A stretch of 64,000 nucleotides of DNA from Mycolicibacterium sp. TUM20985. GTDB taxonomy: Bacteria; Actinomycetota; Actinomycetes; Mycobacteriales; Mycobacteriaceae. Position 1 is the stretch's first letter; each line of letters begins with the position of its first letter. Positions 39,723-49,285 of this stretch are shown piece by piece. The position numbers and the translations under genes are program-made. The DNA lies in contig NZ_AP027291.1 of the NCBI RefSeq assembly GCF_030295745.1, forward strand, positions 5,146,001-5,210,000, given 5' to 3'. Below the pieces are notes generated by a model that was not told the origin of the DNA, ran no database searches, and saw only the letters and a list, made by a program, of their open reading frames with translations.

Positions 39723-42629
39723 ATGTCTGAAGCCACGCCACGCCGGGCCGGCCGGATCCTCGGCGGAGCCGCCGAACGCCTCGACGCCGCCATCGGGTGG
39801 TCCCGGCTGCCGACCCTTCTCGGCATCCCCGTGCTCGTCGGCCTGCGGTATCGACTGCGCGCCGAGAACCTCTACGACACGGGGCGCGACGCCTCAATGC
39901 TGCCACCACCCGCTGGTGACGGAAGCTATCGCGGGGCCCGCACCGTCGACGGCACCTACAACGACCTCGCCGACCCCTTGATGGGTGCCCAGGGCTGCCG
40001 CTTCGGTCGCAACGTCCCCCTGGCCCGGGCCTACCCGGAGGCCGACGAGGCGCTGTTGAGCCCGAGCCCCGACGTGATCAGCCGAAAGCTATTGCGGCGA
40101 CGTGTGTTCCAGCCCGCCACTACCCTCAACCTGCTCGCCGCGGCGTGGATCCAGTTCGAGGTGCATGACTGGCTGAGCCACCCGACCACAGAGGACGCGC
40201 CGTGGCAGATCCCGACGCAGAACGACGACGGCACCGATGGGGTGATGTCGGTCCTGCGGACCGCCCCTGACCCCCATGCCGATCCGGACGGTCCGCCGAC
40301 CTTCGTCACCGGGGACACGCACTGGTGGGACGGTTCCCAGATCTACGGTGCTGAGCCGCAATTCGCCGAGGCGTTGCGGTCGTTCGAGAACGGCAAGCTC
40401 CGGATCGACGACGTCGGACTGCCACCCGCCTCCCTCGAGTCGACACTCGATCCGGCCGGTGTCCTCGCCAACTTCTGGGTGGGGCTGGCGCTGCTGCATT
40501 CGCTGTTCATGCGCGAGCACAACGCCATCTGCGACGTCCTCGTCGGGCACTACCCGTATATGTCCGACCAGGAGCTGTACGACAAGGCGCGCCTGGTGAA
40601 CACCGCCCTGATGGCCAAGATCCACACGATCGACTGGACGCCGGCGATCATCGCCCACCCCACCACCACGTTCGCGATGCGCGCCAACTGGTTCGGCGTC
40701 TTCGGTGAACGGCTGAACCCATTCATCCGCAGGTTCACCCGCAACGAGGTGTTCACGGGCATCCCCGGCTCGCCGACCGATCACCACGACGTGCGCTACT
40801 CGCTGACCGAGGAGTTCGTCGCCGTCTACCGCATGCATCCCCTGCTGCCCGATGATTACGAGTTCCGGTCGTGGCGTGACGATGCCCTGCTGGCCGAGCA
40901 CCAACTCGGGGACCTGGACTTCACGCATGTCCGGCAACGTCTTTCGGAGACGCCGATGGCCGATCTGCTCTACTCGTTCGGGCGGGCCAACCCCGGCGCC
41001 ATCACCCTGCACAACTATCCCCTGCAGTTGACCGAACTGGAACGCGACGGCCACACCATCGACCTGGCGGCGGTGGACGTCTTGCGGGTCCGCGAGCGAG
41101 GAGTGCCGCGCTACAACGAGTTTCGCCGCCTGTTCCGACTTCGACCCGCCGCGACCTTCGCCGACCTGACCGATGACCCGGTGTGGGCGCGCGAGTTGGA
41201 GGACGTCTACGGCGACGTCGAGCGGGTGGATCTCATCGTCGGCATGTACGCCGAGCCGAAGCCGCCGGGATTCGGTTTCAGCGATACGGCCTTTCGCGTG
41301 TTCATCCTCATGGCATCACGCCGTCTGGAGAGCGACCGGTTCTTCACCACGGACTTCCGTCCCGAGGTCTACACGCCGGCGGGTATGGAGTGGATCAGAC
41401 GCAACTCGATGCGCACGGTCCTCTTGCGACACTTCCCGGAGTTGGCACCCGCGTTGGCCGGAGTCGAGAACCCGTTCGCCCCATGGACCGCCGCCGGTGA
41501 CCCCGGCTTACAGGATGGAGCCGCCATGACCGCCCGCACCTACGTGCCCTATCGCGATGACGTGGAACAGCCCGCCATCGACGAGGACGGGCTGGTCTTC
41601 GAGATCGCAGCATCACTGCACAAGAACAACGTATGGGCCCTGAAGAAGTACCGGCACGGGCTCCGCGACGCCCACGCCAAGGGCCACGGTCTGCTGCGGG
41701 GCCACCTGACCGTCTACCCCGACCTGCCAGAAGAGCTTCGGCAGGGCTTGTTCGCCGAGCCGGCCAGCTACCCCGTCGTCGCACGGTTGTCCAGTACCGC
41801 AGGCGCTCTGCGCAGTGACCAGACGAAGGGCATTCGAGGACTCGGCATCAAGGTTCTGGGCGTGCCGGGTCCCAAGATCCTGCCCGATGACGACACCACC
41901 AACCAGGACTTCATCCTGGTGACCCACCGCGAGTTCCCCTTCGCCGACGCGGCGGCATATCTGCGACGCGGCATGCCGCTGGCCAAGGTCCTGGCCCGCA
42001 CGCCGGACTCGGTCCTGCAGTTCGCGAGCCGGGTCTTCGCCTTCTTCGGCAACCACGTCCTGCCGCGCGTCGGTCTGCACCTGCCCATGGCGCTGGCCCT
42101 GTTCGCCCGCCCCAATTCACCCGTGCTCGGCGAGACCTACTATTCGTCCTCGGCGTTGCGCTACGGCGACTACATCGCCCGGTTCGCCGTGGTTCCCCTG
42201 TCGGCGTCCGTGAAGGCGCTTCAGGGGCAGGTGGTGCCGCCAAGCGCGGGTGACGACGCCCACCGCGACATGGTGACCGAGCTGTTCGGCACCGACAGTG
42301 CCGAATACGAGTTCCAGGTGCAGCTGTGCACCGACCTCGCCACGATGCCGGTCGAGGACGCGTCCGTCGACTGGCCCGAAGACGCGTCTCCCCATCGCGG
42401 TGTCGCGAAGCTGACCTTCCCCCGACAGGACCCGGGCACCGCGGAGCGGCTCGCCTACGGCGACGACGTGCTGTCGTTCAACTCGTGGCGGGGGCTCGCC
42501 GCGCACCGGCCACTCGGTTCCATCAATCGTCTCAAGAAGCTCGTGTACGACGCGTCCAGCGATTTCCGGCACAGGCACAACCACGTGGCGCGCCAAGAGC
42601 CGTCCGACGCCTCCGAACTACCGGCTTAG
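39723..42629 (+). CDS. Fatty-acid alpha-dioxygenase (haem peroxidase family) fused to a catalase-like haem domain
   Basis: A 968-residue two-domain protein. Residues 1-590 match the animal-haem-peroxidase/alpha-dioxygenase family: distal His148 in QFEVHDWLSH, WWDGSQIYG, LFMREHNAICD, MAKIHTIDWTP, and SLTEEFVAVYRMHPLLPD with catalytic Tyr369 and proximal haem ligand His372. Plant alpha-dioxygenases use these residues to make 2-hydroperoxy fatty acids. Residues 600-955 match catalase-like haem proteins: catalytic His651 in DAHAKGHG, ARLSSTAG, KGIRGLGIKVLGVPG, Asn727 in TTNQDF, and HRPLGSINRLKKLVY, where Tyr942 may be the haem ligand. Catalase-like domains fused to fatty-acid oxygenases (allene oxide synthase type) convert hydroperoxides. 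A GGGGA site precedes the ATG. No export signal is seen. The chemistry is inferred; plain peroxide removal by the second domain is the alternative. Confidence 0.85.
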   Translation: MSEATPRRAGRILGGAAERLDAAIGWSRLPTLLGIPVLVGLRYRLRAENLYDTGRDASMLPPPAGDGSYRGARTVDGTYNDLADPLMGAQGCRFGRNVPLARAYPEADEALLSPSPDVISRKLLRRRVFQPATTLNLLAAAWIQFEVHDWLSHPTTEDAPWQIPTQNDDGTDGVMSVLRTAPDPHADPDGPPTFVTGDTHWWDGSQIYGAEPQFAEALRSFENGKLRIDDVGLPPASLESTLDPAGVLANFWVGLALLHSLFMREHNAICDVLVGHYPYMSDQELYDKARLVNTALMAKIHTIDWTPAIIAHPTTTFAMRANWFGVFGERLNPFIRRFTRNEVFTGIPGSPTDHHDVRYSLTEEFVAVYRMHPLLPDDYEFRSWRDDALLAEHQLGDLDFTHVRQRLSETPMADLLYSFGRANPGAITLHNYPLQLTELERDGHTIDLAAVDVLRVRERGVPRYNEFRRLFRLRPAATFADLTDDPVWARELEDVYGDVERVDLIVGMYAEPKPPGFGFSDTAFRVFILMASRRLESDRFFTTDFRPEVYTPAGMEWIRRNSMRTVLLRHFPELAPALAGVENPFAPWTAAGDPGLQDGAAMTARTYVPYRDDVEQPAIDEDGLVFEIAASLHKNNVWALKKYRHGLRDAHAKGHGLLRGHLTVYPDLPEELRQGLFAEPASYPVVARLSSTAGALRSDQTKGIRGLGIKVLGVPGPKILPDDDTTNQDFILVTHREFPFADAAAYLRRGMPLAKVLARTPDSVLQFASRVFAFFGNHVLPRVGLHLPMALALFARPNSPVLGETYYSSSALRYGDYIARFAVVPLSASVKALQGQVVPPSAGDDAHRDMVTELFGTDSAEYEFQVQLCTDLATMPVEDASVDWPEDASPHRGVAKLTFPRQDPGTAERLAYGDDVLSFNSWRGLAAHRPLGSINRLKKLVYDASSDFRHRHNHVARQEPSDASELPA

Positions 42630-42740
42630 CGGCTCCGCAGCAAAGAGCGGGCGGCACAGGCAAACTCGCCGAGCGACCGAGGTTGGTCGTTACCTGCTGA
42701 ATGGGCAGCGGATCGTAGATTTGGCACCTACCCTGAAGAC

Positions 42741-45335
42741 ATGGCGCGGCAATGGCAGATGTTGGATCGCCCTGCCGAGTTCGACGCGATCAGTCAGGCG
42801 CTCACCGACCCGGGCAGTGGTGGCGTGGTGCTCGTCGGGCCGGCCGGTGTGGGCAAGACGACCCTGGCCAGAAGCGTCGTCGCCGCCCTGCCGTCGGAGG
42901 TGCACTGGATCGCCTGCACCGAGTCCGCCCGCAGCATCCCGCTCGGCGTCTTCGCCCACCAGGTCCCGCCATCGGGTTCCCGCGACCCGCTGGCCCTGAT
43001 CGCATCGGCACGCAAATCGCTTCTCGCGCAAGCCAACCCCACCATCGGCGTGGATGATGCCTATCTGCTCGACGAGCTCTCGGCCACGCTGGTCCACCAG
43101 CTCGCGGTGGAGGGCGCGGCCAAGTTCGTGGCCACCGTGCGCAGCGGCGAGCCCGTGCCCGACGCGGTGACGTCGTTGTGGAAGGACGGCTACCTCAAGC
43201 GCTTCGAGCTCGCACCCCTGTCCAAGCAGCAGAGCATCGCGCTGGTGGAGATCGTTCTCGGCGGCCGCCTCGAAGGCCTCAGCGCCGACGTGATGTGGGA
43301 GTCATCGGGCGGGAATCCGTTGTTCCTGCGCCATCTGGTCGAGGGCGCCGTCGACGCGGGCACGCTGACCGAGGTGTCCGGCGTGTGGCAGCTCAGGGGT
43401 GGGGCCGTCATCTCGTCGGGCCTGGCGTCACTTCTCTCGCACCGCCTCGACCGCGCCTCCGACGCCGTGATGCGGACGTTGAAACTGCTTGCCCTCTGCG
43501 AACCCTGCGACATCGACGTCCTGTGCTCCCTCGCCGGCGAGGATGCCGTGGACGATGCCGAGGTGCAGGGTCTGATCCGCGTGGCGCGGGACGGCGTCCA
43601 GCTCAATGCCCGGTTCAGTCATCCGCTCTACGGCGACGTCGTGCGCCAGCGCACCGGAACCGCGTCGGCTCGGCGGTTGCGGGGCAACATCGTCACCGCG
43701 CTCCGGGAGCGTTCGACCGACACCACGGCCGCCCGAATCCGGTTGGCGCAGCTCTACGTCGGCAGCGATCAGCCTCCCGACGTGAACCTCTTGATCACGG
43801 CTGCGAAGGACGCCATCTCGCTGTCCAACGTCCCGCTCGGTGAGCTTCTCGCGCGCGCCGCGCTGGACCACGGCGGCGGCCTGCGAGCAGCCGAAGTCCT
43901 GTCGCGGGCCCTGCTGTGGCAGGGCCGCCCCGCCGAGGCAGACGGCATTCTGGCCCAGTTCGATCCCAACGACCTCGACGAACTGCAGCTCGTCCAGTGG
44001 GGCATCCCGAGGGCGTCGATCCTGTTCTGGTCCATGGGCGCCGTCGACCAGGCCCACTCGGTGATGCAGATCCTGGCCGAGCGCGTTCGCCATCACGCCC
44101 TGAAGCTCGTCGTCCAGGCGACGTCGGCAGCACTTGCGGTGCACGAGAACAAGATCGAGGAGGGTCTGGCCGCCGCCGAGGCGGTGCTCTCCGATCCCGA
44201 GGCCCCCAAGCAGGCCTTCGAGTTCGCCGCATTCAGCGCGGGGCTCGCGATGCCCGTGGCGGGCCGCGGCGGCGACTTCGAGCCAATCGCCGCCATGAGT
44301 CGGGCCCAACAGAAGCCGACCGACGGCATGATCAAGGTGATGGTCCGCTACGGCGACGTGCTGGCACTGACCACCGTCGGCCAACTCGACCTCGCCGACG
44401 AACGCGCCGCCGCGTACGCCACCTTCTCCTCGTCGGGACAGCGCTTGGGCTGGGCGATCGCCAAGATCACCGCCGGCGTCGTCGCCACGTACCGTGGCCG
44501 GTTCCCCGACGCCATCGCAGCGATCGAGCAGGCACTCGCGGCGCTCGCGGCCGAGGCGTCACTGCCGTGGCGACTGCCCGCCCGACTGCTGCTGGTCAGG
44601 AGTTACTCGGCGCTCGGCGACGTCGATCAGGCCGAGCGCGTGCTCACCGAGGCGGCCGAACACACCGGGCCGTCCGTCGCCATCCACGAACCGCAGGTGC
44701 TGATCGCCAAGTCGTGGTTGGCCGCGGCGAAGAGTTCCGAGCGTTCGGCGCTCGAATTCGGAAGGGCAGCTGCGGATCTCGCTCACAAGTCGGGTCAGTA
44801 TGCCGTCGAGGGTGAGGCGCTGCACCACTTGGCCCGCCTCGGCGACCGCACGGTCGCGGGTCGGCTGCGTGCTCTCGAACCGCGCATCACCGGGCCGCTG
44901 GCCGACCTGTACGCCCGCCATGCCGCCGCTGTCTCCACGGCGGACGGCGCGGCGCTGGACGCGGTGAGCGTGGCATTCGAACGGGCCGGTTTCCTCCTGT
45001 CCGCCGCTGATTCCGCGGCTCAGGCCGCGAGCGTGCACGACCGGGCGGGCAATCGCCGCCGCAACTCGGAGTCGGCGGCGCGGGCCCTGCGCCTCGCGGC
45101 GCTGTGCGGTGGCGTACTGACACCCGCCGTCAGGCGCGCGGCGGCACCTCTGCCGGTGACGTCGCGGGAACGTGAGATCGCGGCGATGGTCGCCGCAGGG
45201 CTGACCAATCGCGAGATCGCCGACAGCCTGGTGGTTTCGGTGCGCACCGTCGAGGGACACATCTACCGCGCATGCATCAAACTCGACGTGACCGACCGCG
45301 AGGAACTCGGCAGGATCGTCAGGCCCGACGCGTAA
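42741..45335 (+). CDS. LuxR-family (LAL-type) ATP-binding transcriptional regulator
   Basis: An 864-residue LAL regulator. It begins with an AAA/STAND ATPase: Walker A VLVGPAGVGKTTLA (about residues 30-43) and Walker B-like TIGVDDAYLLD. A long helical-repeat region follows, and a C-terminal LuxR HTH (about residues 800-860) with LPVTSREREIAAMVAAGLTN and REIADSLVVSVRTVEGHIY. Such proteins activate transcription when bound to ligand and ATP. A TACCCT box six bases before the ATG suggests a leaderless mRNA. It follows the dioxygenase fusion by 111 bases on the same strand and may regulate that unit, although distant targets are just as possible. Confidence 0.9.
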   Translation: MARQWQMLDRPAEFDAISQALTDPGSGGVVLVGPAGVGKTTLARSVVAALPSEVHWIACTESARSIPLGVFAHQVPPSGSRDPLALIASARKSLLAQANPTIGVDDAYLLDELSATLVHQLAVEGAAKFVATVRSGEPVPDAVTSLWKDGYLKRFELAPLSKQQSIALVEIVLGGRLEGLSADVMWESSGGNPLFLRHLVEGAVDAGTLTEVSGVWQLRGGAVISSGLASLLSHRLDRASDAVMRTLKLLALCEPCDIDVLCSLAGEDAVDDAEVQGLIRVARDGVQLNARFSHPLYGDVVRQRTGTASARRLRGNIVTALRERSTDTTAARIRLAQLYVGSDQPPDVNLLITAAKDAISLSNVPLGELLARAALDHGGGLRAAEVLSRALLWQGRPAEADGILAQFDPNDLDELQLVQWGIPRASILFWSMGAVDQAHSVMQILAERVRHHALKLVVQATSAALAVHENKIEEGLAAAEAVLSDPEAPKQAFEFAAFSAGLAMPVAGRGGDFEPIAAMSRAQQKPTDGMIKVMVRYGDVLALTTVGQLDLADERAAAYATFSSSGQRLGWAIAKITAGVVATYRGRFPDAIAAIEQALAALAAEASLPWRLPARLLLVRSYSALGDVDQAERVLTEAAEHTGPSVAIHEPQVLIAKSWLAAAKSSERSALEFGRAAADLAHKSGQYAVEGEALHHLARLGDRTVAGRLRALEPRITGPLADLYARHAAAVSTADGAALDAVSVAFERAGFLLSAADSAAQAASVHDRAGNRRRNSESAARALRLAALCGGVLTPAVRRAAAPLPVTSREREIAAMVAAGLTNREIADSLVVSVRTVEGHIYRACIKLDVTDREELGRIVRPDA

Positions 45336-45338
45336 TCG

Positions 45339-46187
45339 CTAAGTGCGGCGCCGCAGACCACCGAGCGTCGATGCCAGCCCGCCGAGCACGACCAGCCCAA
45401 CGCCGGCCGCCAACGTCAGGTTCAGCCACAGATGCAAGCTGCCGACGGCATGGTCGACCATGGCGGCGGCGACGTTGCGGACGTCGGCCGTCGTGGCGTT
45501 CAGCGCGTCGTTCACGTACCGTCGTCCCACCTCGATCCCCGCCCAGCCTGCGGCCCCGACGATGAGACCCGAGACGCCAAGGGCGACAAGAGCTTTGCCG
45601 CGCTGCTTGGCGGCGGCCAACATCAGGAGGGCGAACACCCCGGCGAGTACGGCGGCAACGACGCTCACCCACGGCCCCCAGGTGGCGACGTCGCGCAGTT
45701 GGCCGGGCCGAACCGATTGCGAGACGTTCTCGGTCAGCGGAATCTCGAGGGTCTCCGGCGCCCTGATGCCGAAGTCGGCGAGCGTCTGCTGAAAGGAGCT
45801 GTCCGCCAACATCGGTGACAGATCGACCTGCCAGCGGCCGGACGCATCGGACTGGCCGACGGTGTCGGTGAAGAGCCAGCGGTGCGCCACCTGATTCGCC
45901 AGCGCGAACTGGCCGGGGAACGCGGTCCCACGGGTGTAGGCCTGGGCCGCGCCCGTCAGCAGGGTCTCGTTGACGTCGAAACCCGAGTTACCGGCCAGAT
46001 TCATCAACTGCGACGTCAGGGCCGCTGCCATCGCCTGCTGCAGGGCGGGGTCATGCGCAGCCGACGTCGCCAGCTCCGAGTAACCGTTGCGGTCGACCAC
46101 GTTGTGCTGCGCCCACATCGCCGGAACGGCTACTGCGAGCGCGATGGTGGTCAACAACCAACAGAGGACGGCGAGCAGCAACCGCAT
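45339..46187 (-). CDS. Integral membrane protein, unknown function
   Basis: A 282-residue protein with one N-terminal helix (LLLAVLCWLLTTIALAVAVP), an extracytoplasmic domain of about 150 residues, and three C-terminal helices (VSVVAAVLAGVFALLMLAAA, ALVALGVSGLIVGAAGWAGI and LTLAAGVGLVVLGGLASTLG). The outer domain contains NGYSELATSAAHDPALQQAM and TAFPGQFALANQVAHRWLFT. This layout occurs in actinobacterial conserved membrane proteins without known role. A GGGAGGA ribosome site precedes the ATG at 46187. It converges on the LAL gene with a three-base gap and follows the PPK2 gene by 59 bases. Confidence 0.8.
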   Translation of the reverse strand: MRLLLAVLCWLLTTIALAVAVPAMWAQHNVVDRNGYSELATSAAHDPALQQAMAAALTSQLMNLAGNSGFDVNETLLTGAAQAYTRGTAFPGQFALANQVAHRWLFTDTVGQSDASGRWQVDLSPMLADSSFQQTLADFGIRAPETLEIPLTENVSQSVRPGQLRDVATWGPWVSVVAAVLAGVFALLMLAAAKQRGKALVALGVSGLIVGAAGWAGIEVGRRYVNDALNATTADVRNVAAAMVDHAVGSLHLWLNLTLAAGVGLVVLGGLASTLGGLRRRT

Positions 46188-46246
46188 GGTGCGTCCTCCC
46201 GTCAGGGGTGTCAGGTCGCCGCCGAGGCGGCTTCGGGACACACCCG

Positions 46247-47110
46247 TCAATCGGTCAGGGCGCGTCCCACGATGAGGGGATCGGCCGTGGCGACCACCTC
46301 GCGGTCCTTGTTGTCGTAGTCGAACTTACCGAGTACGAGGCGCATCGCGTTGATCCGGGCGCGCTTCTTGTCGTTGCTCTTGACCACGGTCCACGGCGCG
46401 ACGTCGGTGTCGGTGAGCTCGAACATGTCCTCCTTGGCCGCAGTGTAGGCGTCCCACTTGTTCAACGACGCAAGATCTGTCGGCGACAACTTCCACTGAC
46501 GCACCGGGTCGACCTGGCGGATGGTGAAGCGGGTGCGCTGCTCGGACTGGGTGACCGAGAACCACAGCTTCGTCAGGCTGATGCCGTCGTTGACCAGCAT
46601 CTGCTCGAAAAGTGGTGCCTGCGAGACGAATTCGGCGTGTTGGTCCGGCGTGCAGAAGTTCATCACCCGCTCGACGCCCGCCCGGTTGTACCAGGACCTG
46701 TCGAACAGGACCAGCTCGCCCGCGGCGGGAAGATGCGACACGTAGCGCTGGAAGTACCACTGCGTGCGTTCGCGCTCGGTCGGCTTCTCCAGCGCGACGA
46801 CCCGTGCACCGCGCGGATTGAGGTGCTCCATGAAGCGCTTGATGGTGCCACCCTTGCCCGCCGCGTCACGCCCCTCGAACACGATCACGTGGCGCAACCC
46901 GTTGGTCTGGCTCCACTTCTGCAGCTTGAGCAACTCGATCTGGAGCAGCCGCTTCTGCTCCTCGTACTCGGCGCGCGGCATCCGCTCGTCGTACGGGTAG
47001 TTCTCCCGCCAGGTGTCGACGTCGCGTCCGCTGGGATGGTGCACCAGTACCGGGTCGTCGTCATCATCGTCGCGGACCGAGTAGTACTCGGTGCCCTGCA
47101 GGGTGGTCAC
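46247..47110 (-). CDS. ppk2: Polyphosphate kinase 2 (class I)
   Basis: A 287-residue PPK2 with the class I motifs: P-loop VIVFEGRDAAGKGGTIKRFM, FDRSWYNRAGVERVMNFC, and the lid RFTIRQVDPVRQWKLSPTDL. It also shows APWTVVKSNDKKRARINAMR. Class I enzymes make NTPs, mainly GTP or ATP, from NDPs and polyphosphate. The N-terminal acidic stretch RDDDDDDP is typical of actinobacterial members. The start is GTG 47110 with a TATCTT box six bases upstream, compatible with a leaderless mRNA. It is the second PPK2 in this window and the more canonical one. Confidence 0.92.
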   Translation of the reverse strand: MTTLQGTEYYSVRDDDDDDPVLVHHPSGRDVDTWRENYPYDERMPRAEYEEQKRLLQIELLKLQKWSQTNGLRHVIVFEGRDAAGKGGTIKRFMEHLNPRGARVVALEKPTERERTQWYFQRYVSHLPAAGELVLFDRSWYNRAGVERVMNFCTPDQHAEFVSQAPLFEQMLVNDGISLTKLWFSVTQSEQRTRFTIRQVDPVRQWKLSPTDLASLNKWDAYTAAKEDMFELTDTDVAPWTVVKSNDKKRARINAMRLVLGKFDYDNKDREVVATADPLIVGRALTD

Positions 47111-47182
47111 CGGCAGAAGATAACGAAGTCGGCAGACGCCACGATGACTTTTCGGTGAACGGAGGGTGACGCGACGGTCGGG

Positions 47183-48694
47183 CTACTTGGCTGCCCGCTT
47201 CGGGCGGATCAGCGCGAACTTCGTCATCATGGTGTTCATCCGCTTCATCGCCTTGAGCGAGTTGTTGTAGTAGTTCCCGCCTGCGCCGACGCTGGTCCGG
47301 GGGGCGACGATCGCCTCTTGGCGGCAGAACTTGCGCAGACCCTCCGCACCGCCGAAGCGGGCCCCGATGCCCGAGCTCTTCCAGCCCCCCATGGGCGCCG
47401 TGGTACACATCAGGTTCGAGATGACGTCGTTGATGTTGACTGCGCCGCAATCCAGTTCCAGCGCAACGTCATTGGCCCTCTCGACATCGCGGGAGAACAC
47501 CGACGCGCTGAGTCCGTAAGGACTGTCGTTGGCCAGCCGGACCGCCTCCGCGACGGTGCTCACCTTCATGATGGGCAGTGTCGGACCGAAGGTCTCCTCC
47601 GTCATGCAGTCCATCGAGTGGTCGACGTCGACGAGCACCGTCGGCGGGTAGAAGCTGCCGGGGCCCGTCGGGCGCTCACCACCGGTCAGTGCCCGCGCGC
47701 CCTTGGCGACGGCATCGGCGACGTGGCGGGCGGTGACGTCGACCTGGCTGTCGTCGATCAGGGCACCGAAGTCGAACCCCTCCCCCGCGCCCATCTTGAG
47801 GTCCTCCACGTCGCGGATGACGGCGGCGACGAAGGCGTCGTACACCTGATCGAGGACGTAGACCCGCTCGACGGACACACACGTCTGACCCGCGTTGAAC
47901 ATCCCGCCCCACACGGCGGCATGCGCGGCGAGGTCGACGTCGGCGTCCTCGAGCACGATCATCGGGTCCTTGCCGCCCAACTCCAGGCTGACCGGCACCA
48001 GCCGCCGGGCAGCCCGCTCCATCACCTTGGCACCGGTGGCACTGGACCCCGTGAACTGGATGTAGTCGGAGTTGTCCACGACGGCCTCGACGGCCTCGCG
48101 GGCGCCCTGGACGATGGCCATCACCTCGGGCGCACCCGAGTCGAGCCAGCCGCGGAGCAGCAGTTCGGCGGTCAACGGCGTGCGCTCCGACGGCTTGAGC
48201 AACACCGCGCAGCCGGCCGCCAGGGCAGCGAGACCGTCCATCAGCAGATTGGCCACCGGATAGTTCCAGGGCGCCACGATCCCCACGACGGGACGTGGCC
48301 GGTAGTGCACGGAGATCTTCTTGATCGACAGGAACGGCAGCGACGCCGGACGAGTCTCGGGGGCGAGCGCCTTCTCCATCGTCTTGATGTAGTACGACGC
48401 GATCATGATCAGCAGCGGCACTTCCTGCGCGGCGTCGGTCGCCGACTTACCGGTCTCGGCGATCAGCAACCGTTCGATCTCGTCACGGTGCTCGCCGAGC
48501 CAGACGGCGTACCTGGCCAGCACTCGCGCGCGGCCGGCGGCGCCCCGGGCGTCCCACTCCCGCTGCGCTTGCCGCAACCCGGCGGCGATGCGCGGCACGT
48601 CGACCGGATCGGTCCAGCGAACCGTGCCCGCCACGCGACCCGTGGCCGGGTTGAGGATCTTCGCGCTAGCGTCAACTTCGGGCGTCGCAGTCAT
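47183..48694 (-). CDS. NAD(P)-dependent aldehyde dehydrogenase
   Basis: A 503-residue ALDH-superfamily enzyme: VGIVAPWNYPVANLL, FTGSSATGAKVMERAA as the cofactor loop, the general base Glu in SLELGGKDPMIV, and the nucleophilic Cys in NAGQTCVSVERVYV. It oxidises an aldehyde to the acid; the Leu-rich YYIKTMEKALAP region and a C-terminal basic tail (MKRMNTMMTKFALIRPKR) resemble the group that handles medium or long aliphatic or semialdehyde substrates. A TAACAT box six bases before the ATG suggests a leaderless start. An alpha-dioxygenase 5 kb away would yield fatty aldehydes, so a functional link is conceivable but untested. Confidence 0.9.
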   Translation of the reverse strand: MTATPEVDASAKILNPATGRVAGTVRWTDPVDVPRIAAGLRQAQREWDARGAAGRARVLARYAVWLGEHRDEIERLLIAETGKSATDAAQEVPLLIMIASYYIKTMEKALAPETRPASLPFLSIKKISVHYRPRPVVGIVAPWNYPVANLLMDGLAALAAGCAVLLKPSERTPLTAELLLRGWLDSGAPEVMAIVQGAREAVEAVVDNSDYIQFTGSSATGAKVMERAARRLVPVSLELGGKDPMIVLEDADVDLAAHAAVWGGMFNAGQTCVSVERVYVLDQVYDAFVAAVIRDVEDLKMGAGEGFDFGALIDDSQVDVTARHVADAVAKGARALTGGERPTGPGSFYPPTVLVDVDHSMDCMTEETFGPTLPIMKVSTVAEAVRLANDSPYGLSASVFSRDVERANDVALELDCGAVNINDVISNLMCTTAPMGGWKSSGIGARFGGAEGLRKFCRQEAIVAPRTSVGAGGNYYNNSLKAMKRMNTMMTKFALIRPKRAAK

Positions 48695-48703
48695 ACGCCC
48701 ATG

Positions 48704-49285
48704 TTAACCGGAGCTGTGATCTAGATCGCAGCTGGGGTTGACACGTGTCAAGTTGGCCGTCCGCACGGCGATGCACAGCAGCGCGGTGCTCAGTAGCACG
48801 GCACCCAGTGTGTCGGTGAAGTAGTGGTAGGTGAACGCCTGTCCGAGGAGCCCCGCTGCCGCGATCGCCACCGCGATGGTCACCGCCCACACCGAGACGC
48901 CAACCACCAGCACCGCCATCCCGAGCACGACGACGGTGACCGTCACGTGTCCGCTGGGATAGGCCAACGCGCCCTCCATCTCGCGGCCGAACAGCCGCTT
49001 GAGCAAACGCACCGCGACGACGGCAACCACCGGTGTCACCGCGGCGGCGATGGCGAGTCGCCACCGCCGGCGATACGACGCGGCGGCGATCGTCACCAGG
49101 AACAGCAGGATGACCAGGCGCGCGTCGGTGAAGTACAGCAACGCGTCCACACCGGGATGGGTATGGCCGAACTCGATGAAGCGGTCGTCCAGCGCCGTGG
49201 AATCCGTGCCCACCGCAACTCCCAGGAGCAGCAGCCCGAGCACACCGATCACCGGCCACCAGCGAAGCAGATTGGCGGTCGTCAT
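48704..49285 (-). CDS. PAP2-type phosphatase, membrane protein
   Basis: A 193-residue protein with five or six helices. The PAP2 signature is partly kept: motif C1 is degenerate (KRLFGREME, with Arg-Glu where Arg-Pro is usual), C2 is AYPSGHVTVT, and C3 is reduced to YHYFTDTLGA with the catalytic His and Asp. It may dephosphorylate a polyprenyl or lipid phosphate at the outer membrane face, if the altered C1 tolerates it. The ATG overlaps the stop of the DinB gene (ATGA), giving a coupled pair. Confidence 0.8.
   Translation of the reverse strand: MTTANLLRWWPVIGVLGLLLLGVAVGTDSTALDDRFIEFGHTHPGVDALLYFTDARLVILLFLVTIAAASYRRRWRLAIAAAVTPVVAVVAVRLLKRLFGREMEGALAYPSGHVTVTVVVLGMAVLVVGVSVWAVTIAVAIAAAGLLGQAFTYHYFTDTLGAVLLSTALLCIAVRTANLTRVNPSCDLDHSSG

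Noticed and set aside
42674..42689. Terminator after the dioxygenase fusion
   Set aside because: CGACC/GGTCG gives only five pairs around six bases and no T-run; too weak to list as a feature.
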